Below are positions 7,951-15,079 of a stretch of DNA of 26,531 nt, piece by piece. A program made the translations under genes and the position numbers. Under the pieces are notes generated by a model. The model was given only the letters and a program-made list of their open reading frames with translations, had not been told where the DNA came from and made no database searches. This stretch comes from PALSA-607 sp036510735 (GTDB lineage Bacteria; Actinomycetota; Actinomycetes; Acidothermales; Acidothermaceae): positions 1 to 26,531 of the forward strand of contig DATCDK010000140.1 in NCBI GenBank assembly GCA_036510735.1, read 5' to 3'. Position 1 is the first letter of the stretch; each line of letters opens with the position of its first letter.

Positions 7951-9324
7951 CTAGCCGTTGGTCGCGACCGCGTACTCGATCGCTTGTCCGAGGTCGGCAA
8001 CTTCGATCGAACGGACGCCGGGTGGTAGCGGTCCTGAGTCCGGTGGCACCAGTGCGAGAGTGAAGCCGAGTCGTGCGGCTTCGGTAAGCCGGCGACCGAC
8101 TCCTTCGACGCGGCGTACCTCACCCGCCAGGCCGACCTCACCGATGGCGACGAGACCTGGACGCAACGGTATGTCTTTGTGCGCGCTCGCGACGGCGAGC
8201 GCGACAGCCAGGTCTCCGGCGGGTTCAGACATCTTCACGCCGCCGACGGTGGCGGTGAAGATGTCTGAACCCGAGAGGAGGATCTTTGCCCGTCGCTCTG
8301 TTACCGCCAGCACCATGGATACCCGCGCGGCGTCGAGACCCGACGTCGTGCGTCGCGGCATCGCCAAGCTCGAGCTCGCAACCAATGCTTGCACTTCCGC
8401 CACAAGTGGACGGCGACCCTCGAGTGCCACAGTTACGCAGGTTCCCGACACCGGCTTGCCACGTCGCGAGAGGAACAGGCCGCTCGGATCGGCGAGCCCG
8501 ACAATGCCTTCTTCGGTCAGGTCGAAGCAGCCGACCTCGTCGCATGCGCCATAGCGATTCTTGATCGCCCGGACCAGCCGCAGTCGTGAGTGCCGCTCAC
8601 CCTCGAACTGCAGCACCACATCGACGAGATGTTCGAGCACGCGAGGCCCGGCGATTGACCCGTCTTTGGTGACGTGGCCGACCAGGACCGTGGCGATGCC
8701 GCGCTCCTTGGCGACTGCGATCAGGGCCGCCGCGACCTGGCGTACCTGCGTGACTCCACCTGCCGAGCCGTCGACGTCCGCGATGGCCATGGTTTGCACC
8801 GAGTCGACGATCAGCAGGCTTGGGTTGACCTCGTCGAGGTGTTTCAAGACCGCGCCGATGTCGGTTTCGGCGGCTAGGAAGAGGTCGGGCGACAGCGCCT
8901 TGATGCGACCCGCGCGCAAGCGCACTTGTGCGGTCGACTCTTCGCCGGTGATGTAGAGCGTGCGGGTGCCGGGAGTGGCGAACTTCGAGGCGACATCGAG
9001 AACCAGGGTCGACTTGCCCACCCCCGGTTCACCGGCCAGCAGCACGACGACGCCAGGAACGAGGCCGCCGCCGAGCACCCGGTCAAGCTCGTCGACTCCG
9101 GTCGGCACGCTGCGGGCCGATTCGGCGTCGATCTCACCGATCGGGCGCGCGGCCGCAGTGACTGATGTTGCCGCCACGCTGCGAAGTCGAAGCAGTCCGG
9201 GTTGCTCGATGGTGCCCCATGCCTGGCACTCACCGCAGCGGCCCACCCACTTCAGCGACTCCCAACCGCACTCACCGCAGCGAAAGGCCAGTTTGGTGTT
9301 GCCGGACGTCGTGCTCTTGGGCAT
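7951..9324 (-). CDS. radA: DNA repair protein RadA
   Basis: RecA-like branch-migration ATPase used in recombinational repair. The 457 residues contain an N-terminal C4 zinc finger (C16, C19, C30, C33: CGECGWESLKWVGRCGEC), a RecA-type ATPase core with Walker A GEPGVGKS (98-105) and LLIVDSVQTM as Walker B, the RadA-specific KNRYG motif (255-259), and a C-terminal Lon-protease-like domain (about 280-450) ending in EVGLAGEVRRVEGVGRRLTEAARLGF-type sequence. The ATG at 9324 has no ribosome binding site but lies 6 bases after TAGCCT on the minus strand, so the mRNA is probably leaderless. Confidence 0.97.
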   Translation of the reverse strand: MPKSTTSGNTKLAFRCGECGWESLKWVGRCGECQAWGTIEQPGLLRLRSVAATSVTAAARPIGEIDAESARSVPTGVDELDRVLGGGLVPGVVVLLAGEPGVGKSTLVLDVASKFATPGTRTLYITGEESTAQVRLRAGRIKALSPDLFLAAETDIGAVLKHLDEVNPSLLIVDSVQTMAIADVDGSAGGVTQVRQVAAALIAVAKERGIATVLVGHVTKDGSIAGPRVLEHLVDVVLQFEGERHSRLRLVRAIKNRYGACDEVGCFDLTEEGIVGLADPSGLFLSRRGKPVSGTCVTVALEGRRPLVAEVQALVASSSLAMPRRTTSGLDAARVSMVLAVTERRAKILLSGSDIFTATVGGVKMSEPAGDLAVALAVASAHKDIPLRPGLVAIGEVGLAGEVRRVEGVGRRLTEAARLGFTLALVPPDSGPLPPGVRSIEVADLGQAIEYAVATNG

Positions 9325-9330
9325 GCCTGC

Positions 9331-9336
9331 AGGCTA
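9331..9336 (-). promoter_or_regulatory. Leaderless -10 promoter element of radA
   Basis: Minus-strand TAGCCT is followed by exactly 6 bases (GCAGGC) and then the radA ATG, placing the transcription start at or next to the A of ATG. No clear -35 is seen. Confidence 0.5.
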
Positions 9337-9378
9337 GTGCCGCGTCACGACAATCCTGGTCGCAGCGGGGCGGGGTGT

Positions 9379-9478
9379 TGCTACTACTTCGGCAAGATGT
9401 CGCCGGTGGACGACGGCGGCTGCTGTGGTGGCAGGCCGTAGCCAGCCGGCGGCCCGTAGCCAGACGATCTCCGGCCAC
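9379..9478 (-). other. Short Gly/Pro/Tyr-rich reading frame, possible gene remnant
   Basis: The 178 bp between radA and the cysteine-rich gene hold no full gene. On the minus strand one frame reads SGYGPPAGYGLPPQQPPSST, then GDILPK and two TAG stops (about 9387-9469). GYGPPAGYG-type repeats are typical of low-complexity ends of actinobacterial membrane proteins. No good start is visible; TTG at about 9492 would give about 33 residues. It may be the eroded end of a lost gene or chance in GC-rich DNA. Confidence 0.25.
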
Positions 9479-9502
9479 CCAAAAGGTGTGCGGCCGAATC
9501 GG

Positions 9503-10354
9503 CTACTTGGGGTCGGCCGGGTGTGGGGCCACTGGCGTCTTCGACGCGATTCGCCGCTCGCAATGCGCGACCAGCTCTGCGTAGCCCTGGACCCCCATCA
9601 ACTCGGTGAGCTCAGGACCATAGGAGACGTAGACCCGGTCACGTGCGCCGTGGGCTTCTGGTGAGCTCGTGCACCACCAGGTGAGTTCGTGTCCGCCCGA
9701 GCCCCAGGCCCTGCGGTCGTACTCGCCGATCGTGACAATCAGCACCTTGGTCTCGTCAGGTCGGTCGACCCAATCGAACGTTCTGCGGATCGGGAGCTGC
9801 CAGCACACGTCGGGCTTGGTCTCCAGTGGGTGCCGGTCGATCGTCAACGCGAGGCTGTGCAACGAACAGCCGGAGCCGCCCTCGAAACCCGGACGGTTCA
9901 AGAAGATGCACGCACCGTCGACCCTGCGGGTGCGTCGCTTCCCGTCCTCGAGTTCGGTGAAGCCCTTCTGGCCCTTCTTGTAGTACTGCCAGTTTTCCGG
10001 TGTGAGTTGCTCGGCAAACTTGCGGACGCGCTTCTCGTCGTCGCGACCTGAGTAGAAAGCGCCGTGGCTGCAGCAGCCGTCGGCCGCCCGACCCGGAACG
10101 ATGCCATGACAACCGTTGCCAAAGATGCATCCCCAACTCGACGTCAGCCACGTCAGGTCACAGCGAAAGATCTGTTCGGCGTCAGCAGGATCGACGAACT
10201 CGACCCACTCGCGCGCGAAGTCGAGACCCGTTTCCGGGAGCGGAGTGCGCTCACCGGCAGCGGCGCTGCCTGGCACTGACTGCGTCGGGATCGTCGGGTG
10301 CGCCGGTTCGGCTCGACCCGGGGTCCTCGACTTCTGTGGTGGCTTGCTTGGCAT
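9503..10354 (-). CDS. Conserved cysteine-rich protein, possible Zn/Fe-cluster (YkgJ/DUF3109-like) family
   Basis: Function unknown. The 283 residues have a Pro/Ala-rich N-terminus (about 50 residues), then a Cys/His array: WGCIFGNGCHGI, DGCCSHGAFYS, GACIFLNRPG, GSGCSLHSLAL and KPDVCWQLPIRR. The order CC-x-H, C-x-F-L, C-x-L-H, KP-x2-C-x2-xPI resembles metal-cluster proteins of the YkgJ or DUF3109 type, but this is inference from the motif. The C-terminal half contains WWCTSSPEAHG and a SYGPELTELMG segment. I chose the ATG at 10354 over the TTG two codons earlier because a minus-strand TAGTCT lies exactly 6 bases before this ATG, which suits leaderless transcription. It is divergent from the sugar-isomerase gene. 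Confidence 0.75.
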   Translation of the reverse strand: MPSKPPQKSRTPGRAEPAHPTIPTQSVPGSAAAGERTPLPETGLDFAREWVEFVDPADAEQIFRCDLTWLTSSWGCIFGNGCHGIVPGRAADGCCSHGAFYSGRDDEKRVRKFAEQLTPENWQYYKKGQKGFTELEDGKRRTRRVDGACIFLNRPGFEGGSGCSLHSLALTIDRHPLETKPDVCWQLPIRRTFDWVDRPDETKVLIVTIGEYDRRAWGSGGHELTWWCTSSPEAHGARDRVYVSYGPELTELMGVQGYAELVAHCERRIASKTPVAPHPADPK

Positions 10355-10360
10355 GCGCAA

Positions 10361-10366
10361 AGACTA
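10361..10366 (-). promoter_or_regulatory. Leaderless -10 promoter element of the cysteine-rich gene
   Basis: Minus-strand TAGTCT, then TTGCGC, then ATG at 10354. It has the same TAGnCT-N6-start layout as radA and the divergent gene at 10442. Confidence 0.5.
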
Positions 10367-10429
10367 GGCCCCAACCCATACGAGCCGGACGCCGATGTGC
10401 ACCGGCCGGTGTGTCGGCCTGCGTCGTCG

Positions 10430-10435
10430 TAGGCT
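10430..10435 (+). promoter_or_regulatory. Leaderless -10 promoter element of the sugar-isomerase-like gene
   Basis: TAGGCT, then CGGGGA, then GTG at 10442. The predicted transcription start coincides with the GTG. No clear -35 is visible. Confidence 0.5.
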
Positions 10436-10441
10436 CGGGGA

Positions 10442-11275
10442 GTGAGCACTGAATCGGACGGGTCAGCACTGGAACGGGTGACCGCCAGCCCGACAGTGGC
10501 TCTGTCGACCTCGTCAGTGTGGCCTGAATCGACTGCGGTCGCGTTCGAGGTCGCCGCCCGACTGGGCTACGACGGCGTCGAGTTGATGGTGTCTGGTGAT
10601 CCCGTCAGTCAAGATCTCGACACGGTGCGCCGGCTGATGGACTACCACCAGCTGCCGGTGGTCTCCGTGCATTCGCCGTGCCTGCTGATCAGTCAGCGGG
10701 TGTGGGGGACAGAGCCGTGGGCGAAGTTGATGCGCTCGCAGATCGCTGCAGAACGACTCGGCGCGAAGGTTGTGGTGACCCACCCACCATTTCGTTGGCA
10801 ACGCGCCTACGCCAAGGCATTCACCGGCGGCATCCTGGCGATGCACGACGAAACCGACATCGTGTTCGCAGTCGAAAACATGTTTCCGCAACGAGGCCCG
10901 AGTGGCCTTGAGGTTGGCGTCTACTCGCCGTCCTGGTCGTTGCTCGACGCCGACTACCCACACGTCACACTCGACGTCTCGCACGCAGCCGTTTCGCGCG
11001 CCGACCCGCTCGTGCTCCTCGAGGGTTTCGGCGAACGGCTCGCGCACGTCCATCTCTCTGACGGCACCGGCTCGCGAAACGACGAGCACCTCGTGCCGGG
11101 TCGGGGTACGCAGCCCTGTGCGCAGCTGTTGCAACGGTTGGCGGCGCAGCGGTACGGCGGGGTGGTCGTCCTTGAGGTGAACACCCGGAGGGCCGCGTCG
11201 CACGAGGACAGAGTGGCCGACCTCGCCGAATCGCTCGCGTTCACCCGCAACGCCCTCGCGGCGACAGCGGCGTGA
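10442..11275 (+). CDS. Sugar phosphate isomerase/epimerase family TIM-barrel protein
   Basis: Belongs to the xylose-isomerase-like/endonuclease IV-like TIM-barrel family; the substrate is unknown. The 277 residues show the successive barrel strands and candidate metal ligands: VELMVSGDP, VVSVHSPCLL, KVVVTHPPF, VFAVENMFPQ, VTLDVSHAAV, LAHVHLSDG and GGVVVLEVNTR (His, His, Glu, Asp/His, His and Glu in the usual order). The GTG start follows a TAGGCT promoter element by 6 bases and lacks a ribosome binding site. A homologous gene close to proC is recalled from mycobacteria, and proC lies about 3.8 kb downstream here. A methyltransferase gene follows after 19 bp, probably co-transcribed. Confidence 0.88.
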   Translation: MSTESDGSALERVTASPTVALSTSSVWPESTAVAFEVAARLGYDGVELMVSGDPVSQDLDTVRRLMDYHQLPVVSVHSPCLLISQRVWGTEPWAKLMRSQIAAERLGAKVVVTHPPFRWQRAYAKAFTGGILAMHDETDIVFAVENMFPQRGPSGLEVGVYSPSWSLLDADYPHVTLDVSHAAVSRADPLVLLEGFGERLAHVHLSDGTGSRNDEHLVPGRGTQPCAQLLQRLAAQRYGGVVVLEVNTRRAASHEDRVADLAESLAFTRNALAATAA

Positions 11276-11294
11276 CGACGACGGCCGCGTCCCG

Positions 11295-12032
11295 ATGAGT
11301 CGGTCGCGGTTCGACGCAGTCGCGCGGGTGTATGACGCCGGCCGCCCTGGTTATCCCGACGCGTTGTTCGACGCGATCGAGGAGATGTCGGGCAGCTTCC
11401 TCGCGGGGGCGGTGCTGGCCGATGTCGGCGCGGGCACCGGTATCTCCACGCGCAGCCTGCTCGAGCGCGGTGCTCGAGTTGTCGCGGTCGACCACGGAGC
11501 AGCGATGCTCGACACGTTGCGCAGCCGCACTCCCGGCACGCCGGTCGTGCTCGCTGATGCAAATCAGCTGCCCTTCGCGAGCGGATCACTCGACCTCGTG
11601 ACGTTCGCCCAGTCGTGGCACTGGGTCGATCTTGACCGCGCGCCTGGCGAAGTGCTGCGAGTCCTACGCCCAGGTGGTGCGCTCGCCGTCTGGTGGAACA
11701 CGCCCGACGAGGATGGCGAACAGTGGCTGGCCGAACATCGCGCGCGACTGCGCGTCGCGGGCCAGCATGTCGTCGGAGCCCACTTTGCAGCCGCCTGGCG
11801 ATCGATCCCGTCAGCGTTTGAGAACCTCGACGTCGAGACCGCGCGCATCGGTTGGGACCGGACGGTGCCGATGGAGGTGATCCTCGACGAGGTGCGGTCG
11901 AAGTCCTACATCGAGGAACTCGGAGCCGATGGCGCGGCGGCTTTCGTGGAGCGCGAGCGCGAACTGCTTCCCAGTGGTCAGCTGCGCGAGCCTTTCGTGA
12001 CCCAGCTTGCCGTCGTCCGCATGCCCGCCTAG
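11295..12032 (+). CDS. Class I SAM-dependent methyltransferase
   Basis: Small-molecule-type methyltransferase of the UbiE/type-11 group; the substrate is unknown. The 245 residues begin FDAVARVYDAGRPGYPDALF. They carry SAM-binding motif I (VLADVGAGTGISTRSLL), an acidic end of strand 2 (VVAVDHG), motif II/III-like VVLADANQLPFASGSLDLVTFAQSWHWVD, and LRVLRPGGALAVWWNT. The C-terminal part is less conserved. The ATG has no strong ribosome binding site and lies 19 bp after the isomerase stop, suggesting read-through from that gene. The downstream 106 bp before the MCP gene contain no other gene. Confidence 0.9.
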   Translation: MSRSRFDAVARVYDAGRPGYPDALFDAIEEMSGSFLAGAVLADVGAGTGISTRSLLERGARVVAVDHGAAMLDTLRSRTPGTPVVLADANQLPFASGSLDLVTFAQSWHWVDLDRAPGEVLRVLRPGGALAVWWNTPDEDGEQWLAEHRARLRVAGQHVVGAHFAAAWRSIPSAFENLDVETARIGWDRTVPMEVILDEVRSKSYIEELGADGAAAFVERERELLPSGQLREPFVTQLAVVRMPA

Positions 12033-12127
12033 GCAAAACGCGGGGATTGTCCCGTTATCGGCGCACGCTTGGGCACTCAAGCCGTCCGAACCGATGTCGA
12101 TAGCTGAGCTAGTTGATGGCGTCGATA

Positions 12128-12133
12128 TGGAGG
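12128..12133 (+). promoter_or_regulatory. Ribosome binding site of the MCP gene
   Basis: TGGAGG lies 5 bases before the ATG at 12139. The spacer after the methyltransferase gene (12033-12138) shows no clear promoter; a GCCGATAA-like octamer on its minus strand has no partner -35. Confidence 0.7.
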
Positions 12134-12138
12134 CGTAA

Positions 12139-13617
12139 ATGGCGTGGCTCGCGGTGGTGACGTCGGTTGCGCTGCTGGCTGCCCTGATCGGGTGGGCACG
12201 CACGATCGCCGATCGAAACCGCGCCCAGCAGGCCGTCGTCGCCGCATTCAGTGCCATCGCCAAGGGTGACCTCGCGCGTCCGGTCGTCTTGCCGAAAGGC
12301 AGCGCTTGGCGCCCGCTTGGTGCGTCGATAGCTGAAGTGACCGGTGCGTTGTCCGTCGCACTCACCCGCATCGAGATCGCGAAGAGCGCGTTGAACGTCG
12401 GCTGGCATGACGTCGACAACATGGCGTGGAAGTCCTTGGACACCACAGAGACAACGGCAGCACAGGCAACCGCCGCCGCGCGAGCTGCCGAGGGGATCTC
12501 GCAAAGTCTTCAACTGATCGCGGCAGCGACCGACGAGTTCGCGTCGACGATTCAAGAAGTTGCCCGGCACGCTTCCGAGGCATCGTCGGTGGCATCCGCT
12601 GCAACCGACGAGGTCAACGCCGCAAACGCGACCGTGGCCGATCTCGCCGTTGCGTCGCACCACATCGAGGAAGTCCTGCGGTTCATCGGAAACATCGCCA
12701 CACAGACTCATTTGCTCTCTCTCAATGCGACGATCGAGGCGGCGAGGGCCGGCGAGGCTGGCCGTGGATTCGCCGTTGTCGCGGGTGAGGTCAAGCAACT
12801 TTCGCAACAGACCGGTGCGGCGACAGCAAATGTCGGTGCTTCAGTCAGTTCGATCCAGGAGGGCTCCGCGCAAGCCGCGGCCGCGATGGTTCGGGTCACC
12901 GACACGATGGTCAGAGTCAACGACAACCAGCACGGAATCGCCTCTGCCGTTGATCAGCAGACTGCGACGACGGCAGAGATCGGCCGTAACACCTCCAGTG
13001 CAGCGATGGGTTCGGCTGAACTTGCGGAGAACGTCGCGGCGCTGGTCAGCAACATCCGGCTGACGGCTTACGCCGGCGCGCACGCGCGCAGCGTCGCAGC
13101 GGAACTCGCCCGGATCGAAGACTCGTTGACGCAGGTGTTGGCCCCTTACCGATTCACGCTGGCCGAGCTCGACGTCGAGGCGGAGGTTGACCTGCGTGGC
13201 ACTGGGGTGAAGACCGTAGGCAGCACCACGACCGTGTACCACTACGTGTTCGGCTCGGGCGTCAATGAGATCGAGTACTCATCGGATTGGCGGCATTCAA
13301 AGGCCAACCTCGAGAGCAGCGGAAGTGACTCCTACTGCGGGATGGAGAACGGGGTCGCGACCGTACGGTTCGTCGGCACCCGAGCGCGTTACTACGGCTT
13401 CGCGGAGTCAAACCACGGGATGGTCGCGCTGTCGATCGACGACGGTCCGGAGACGATCATTGATCAGTACGGGACGTCCCGGGAGAACCGCATGTTCTGG
13501 CAGTCGCCGGTGCTCCCGCGTGGCAACCACGTCCTGCGAGCCCGAGCGACCGCCGACCAAAACCCGGCGTCCCGCTATATCTGGGTGACCCTGGAACGCA
13601 TCGAGATCGACGGCTAG
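12139..13617 (+). CDS. Methyl-accepting chemotaxis-like protein with C-terminal beta-sandwich domain
   Basis: Chemoreceptor-type signalling protein of 492 residues with an odd plan. Residues 3-19 are one hydrophobic helix followed by positive residues, so the bulk should be cytoplasmic and there is no external sensor. Residues 35-75 are HAMP-like (AFSAIAKGDLARPV). Residues 100-335 are the MCP coiled-coil domain; its hairpin tip (about 183-218) contains NIATQTHLLSLNATIEAARA and then GEAGRGFAVVAGEV, matching the CheA/CheW-binding tip. Residues 378-490 resemble a jelly-roll, carbohydrate-binding-like domain: VATVRFVGTRARYYG, HGMVALSIDDGPETIIDQYG, FWQSPVLPRGNHVLRARATA, NPASRYIWVTLERIEI. No CheR-docking pentapeptide ends it. 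The cheB-cheR-cheW genes lie 5.4 kb away. The MCP assignment is firm; the beta-sandwich is by motif resemblance. Confidence 0.9.
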   Translation: MAWLAVVTSVALLAALIGWARTIADRNRAQQAVVAAFSAIAKGDLARPVVLPKGSAWRPLGASIAEVTGALSVALTRIEIAKSALNVGWHDVDNMAWKSLDTTETTAAQATAAARAAEGISQSLQLIAAATDEFASTIQEVARHASEASSVASAATDEVNAANATVADLAVASHHIEEVLRFIGNIATQTHLLSLNATIEAARAGEAGRGFAVVAGEVKQLSQQTGAATANVGASVSSIQEGSAQAAAAMVRVTDTMVRVNDNQHGIASAVDQQTATTAEIGRNTSSAAMGSAELAENVAALVSNIRLTAYAGAHARSVAAELARIEDSLTQVLAPYRFTLAELDVEAEVDLRGTGVKTVGSTTTVYHYVFGSGVNEIEYSSDWRHSKANLESSGSDSYCGMENGVATVRFVGTRARYYGFAESNHGMVALSIDDGPETIIDQYGTSRENRMFWQSPVLPRGNHVLRARATADQNPASRYIWVTLERIEIDG

Positions 13618-13872
13618 CTAGCTGGTCGAGCCCACTGCACGTGGTCCACGCTGCCGCAGCCGTTCCTGGACCGTGTGCTGCACCAGCACCGGAATGTATT
13701 GGGTGACTCGCGCGCCCTGATACCTGCTCGCCTCGCGGAACACCGCGTCGTGAACCTCGACCTGGTCGGCGCGGTCCGCAAACTTTCTCGTCAGCTGGTC
13801 GGCTACCCGGCCCAACTGCTGCTCGAGTACCTCACCACGCGCTTCCTGATTTACCGACTGGTCCACCGACAT
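13618..13872 (-). CDS. Small three-helix-bundle protein (conserved actinobacterial)
   Basis: Function unknown. The 84-residue frame starts MSVDQSVNQEARGEVLEQQL and contains the pattern of a small actinobacterial three-helix family: QQLGRVADQLTRKF, HDAVFREASRYQGARVTQYI, PVLVQHTVQERL. This module also occurs at the N-terminus of some phosphatase-like proteins. The ATG at 13872 is preceded on the minus strand by GAGGAG at 8 bases, so I reject the much longer in-frame extension to 14340, which is low-complexity and runs antisense over the proline dehydrogenase start. Its stop codon abuts the MCP stop codon directly (CTAG repeats at 13614-13621). Confidence 0.75.
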   Translation of the reverse strand: MSVDQSVNQEARGEVLEQQLGRVADQLTRKFADRADQVEVHDAVFREASRYQGARVTQYIPVLVQHTVQERLRQRGPRAVGSTS

Positions 13873-14149
13873 GCGACGCGCTCCTCGTGTTCGCCCGCTG
13901 TTCCGGCTCGCCTCGATCGTTGCCTGCCTTACCGGCTGTGGGGAGAGGCGCTGCCTTGAATTCACCTGAACTTCATCGGAGCGCCCGATTGGTACCGATA
14001 AATCAGGACTCCAATTCGCTGCCGCAACCCCTCCCAGAACATTGACCACACGAGGCGACACCCACGACGCCGCGGCGGCTCCGCACCCCAGAACGCGTAG
14101 CCTTGACCCGCCGCCGTACAAGAAACTGAGAAAATCGGAGGACGACGAC
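13873..14149. other. Divergent intergenic region upstream of proline dehydrogenase
   Basis: 277 bp without a gene. It holds an 11-bp-spaced direct repeat, ATTCACC (13960-13966) and CTTCATC (13971-13977), which resembles half of a PhoP box in streptomycetes. It also holds the TAGCCT element described separately. Nothing else is recognised. Confidence 0.4.
14098..14103 (+). promoter_or_regulatory. Candidate -10 element of the prodh-proC operon
   Basis: TAGCCT lies 46 bases before the GTG start at 14150 and would give a leader of about 40 bases that includes the ribosome binding site. The -35 region is not recognisable. Confidence 0.35.
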
Positions 14150-15079
14150 GTGCTGCGCCGCTTGCTGCTGTCGGCCGCCGCCAGCCCGCGCGTCAAGCGA
14201 GGGGTCGAGGTTGTCCCGCTGACCAAGCATGTGGTCGACCGCTTCGTTGCAGGCGATGACGTTGGTGACGCGCTAGCGGCAAGCCGGAAGCTGGTCGCGG
14301 CCGGGCTGCTCGCCAGTATCGATCGGCTAGGCGAGGCCACGACCGACCCGACACAGGCCGAGGCGACCGCGGCGGCTTACGTGTGGTTGCTGAAGGAACT
14401 GGCGGACGCCGGGCTTGCCGACTTCTGTGAAGTCTCACTCAAGCTGTCGTCGCTCGGGCAGGCGCTGGAGAAGGACGGCGAGCAGATCGCCCTTGAGAAC
14501 GCCCGCACCGTGTGTACCGCGGCGCGTGAGGCCGGCACCACCGTGACCGTCGACATGGAAGATCACACGACTACCGACGCGACGCTGTCGGCGGTGCGCG
14601 AACTGCGCCAGGACTTTCCGAGCGTCGCGGCTGTGCTCCAGGCGGCGTTGCTCAGGACAGAGGCCGATTGCGCGGACTTCGCCGGTGAGGGCAGCCGAGT
14701 TCGGCTGTGCAAGGGCGCTTACAACGAGCCAGCGTCCGTTGCCCACAAGGACCGAAGCGCCGTCGACCTCTCCTACGTGCGGTGCCTGCGAATTCTCATG
14801 CGGGGCAAGGGTTATCCGATGGTCGCGACCCACGACCCTCGCCTTGTTGCCGTCACCGGCGTGATGGCTGTCCAGGCCGGACGATCGAAGGGTGAGTACG
14901 AATACCAGATGTTGTTCGGTGTCAGACCCGATGAGCAACGTCGGTTGGCTACGCGTGGTGAGAAGATTCGCGTGTACCTGCCGTACGGCACGCAGTCATA
15001 CCCGTACCTCATGCGCAGGCTGGCAGAGCGCCCCGCCAATCTTGCGTTCTTTCTTCGAGCGGTAGCGAGCAAGGGATGA
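14150..15079 (+). CDS. Proline dehydrogenase
   Basis: FAD enzyme that oxidises L-proline to pyrroline-5-carboxylate, usually at the inner face of the membrane. The 309 residues match monofunctional actinobacterial enzymes (about 300-330). Motifs seen: TVTVDMEDHTTTDATL, SRVRLCKGAYNEPASVA, YPMVATHDPRL, YEYQMLFGVRPDEQRRL, and the C-terminal VYLPYGTQSYPYLMRRLAERPAN. I chose GTG 14150 (LRRLLLSAAASPRVKRG) because CGGAGG at 14136-14141 lies upstream and family members start here. An in-frame ATG at 14042 adds 36 low-complexity residues and overlaps the predicted promoter. The stop overlaps proC by ATGA, so the oxidising and reducing enzymes of the proline/P5C pair are translationally coupled. Confidence 0.93.
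   Translation: MLRRLLLSAAASPRVKRGVEVVPLTKHVVDRFVAGDDVGDALAASRKLVAAGLLASIDRLGEATTDPTQAEATAAAYVWLLKELADAGLADFCEVSLKLSSLGQALEKDGEQIALENARTVCTAAREAGTTVTVDMEDHTTTDATLSAVRELRQDFPSVAAVLQAALLRTEADCADFAGEGSRVRLCKGAYNEPASVAHKDRSAVDLSYVRCLRILMRGKGYPMVATHDPRLVAVTGVMAVQAGRSKGEYEYQMLFGVRPDEQRRLATRGEKIRVYLPYGTQSYPYLMRRLAERPANLAFFLRAVASKG

Noticed and set aside
10954..12036. 360-residue minus-strand frame opposite the isomerase and methyltransferase genes
   Set aside because: Very Arg/Ser/Pro-rich with no motif; the plus-strand genes have clear families.
12053..12060. FliA-type -10 octamer (GCCGATAA on the minus strand) near the MCP gene
   Set aside because: It points away from the MCP gene and has no TAAA at the right spacing.
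14042..14149. Upstream ATG start for proline dehydrogenase
   Set aside because: It adds residues not typical of the family, overlaps the candidate -10, and GTG 14150 has a well-placed CGGAGG.
13873..14340. N-terminal extension of the small minus-strand three-helix protein to 14340
   Set aside because: The extension is low-complexity, antisense to the proline dehydrogenase start and promoter, and an ATG with a good ribosome binding site exists at 13872.
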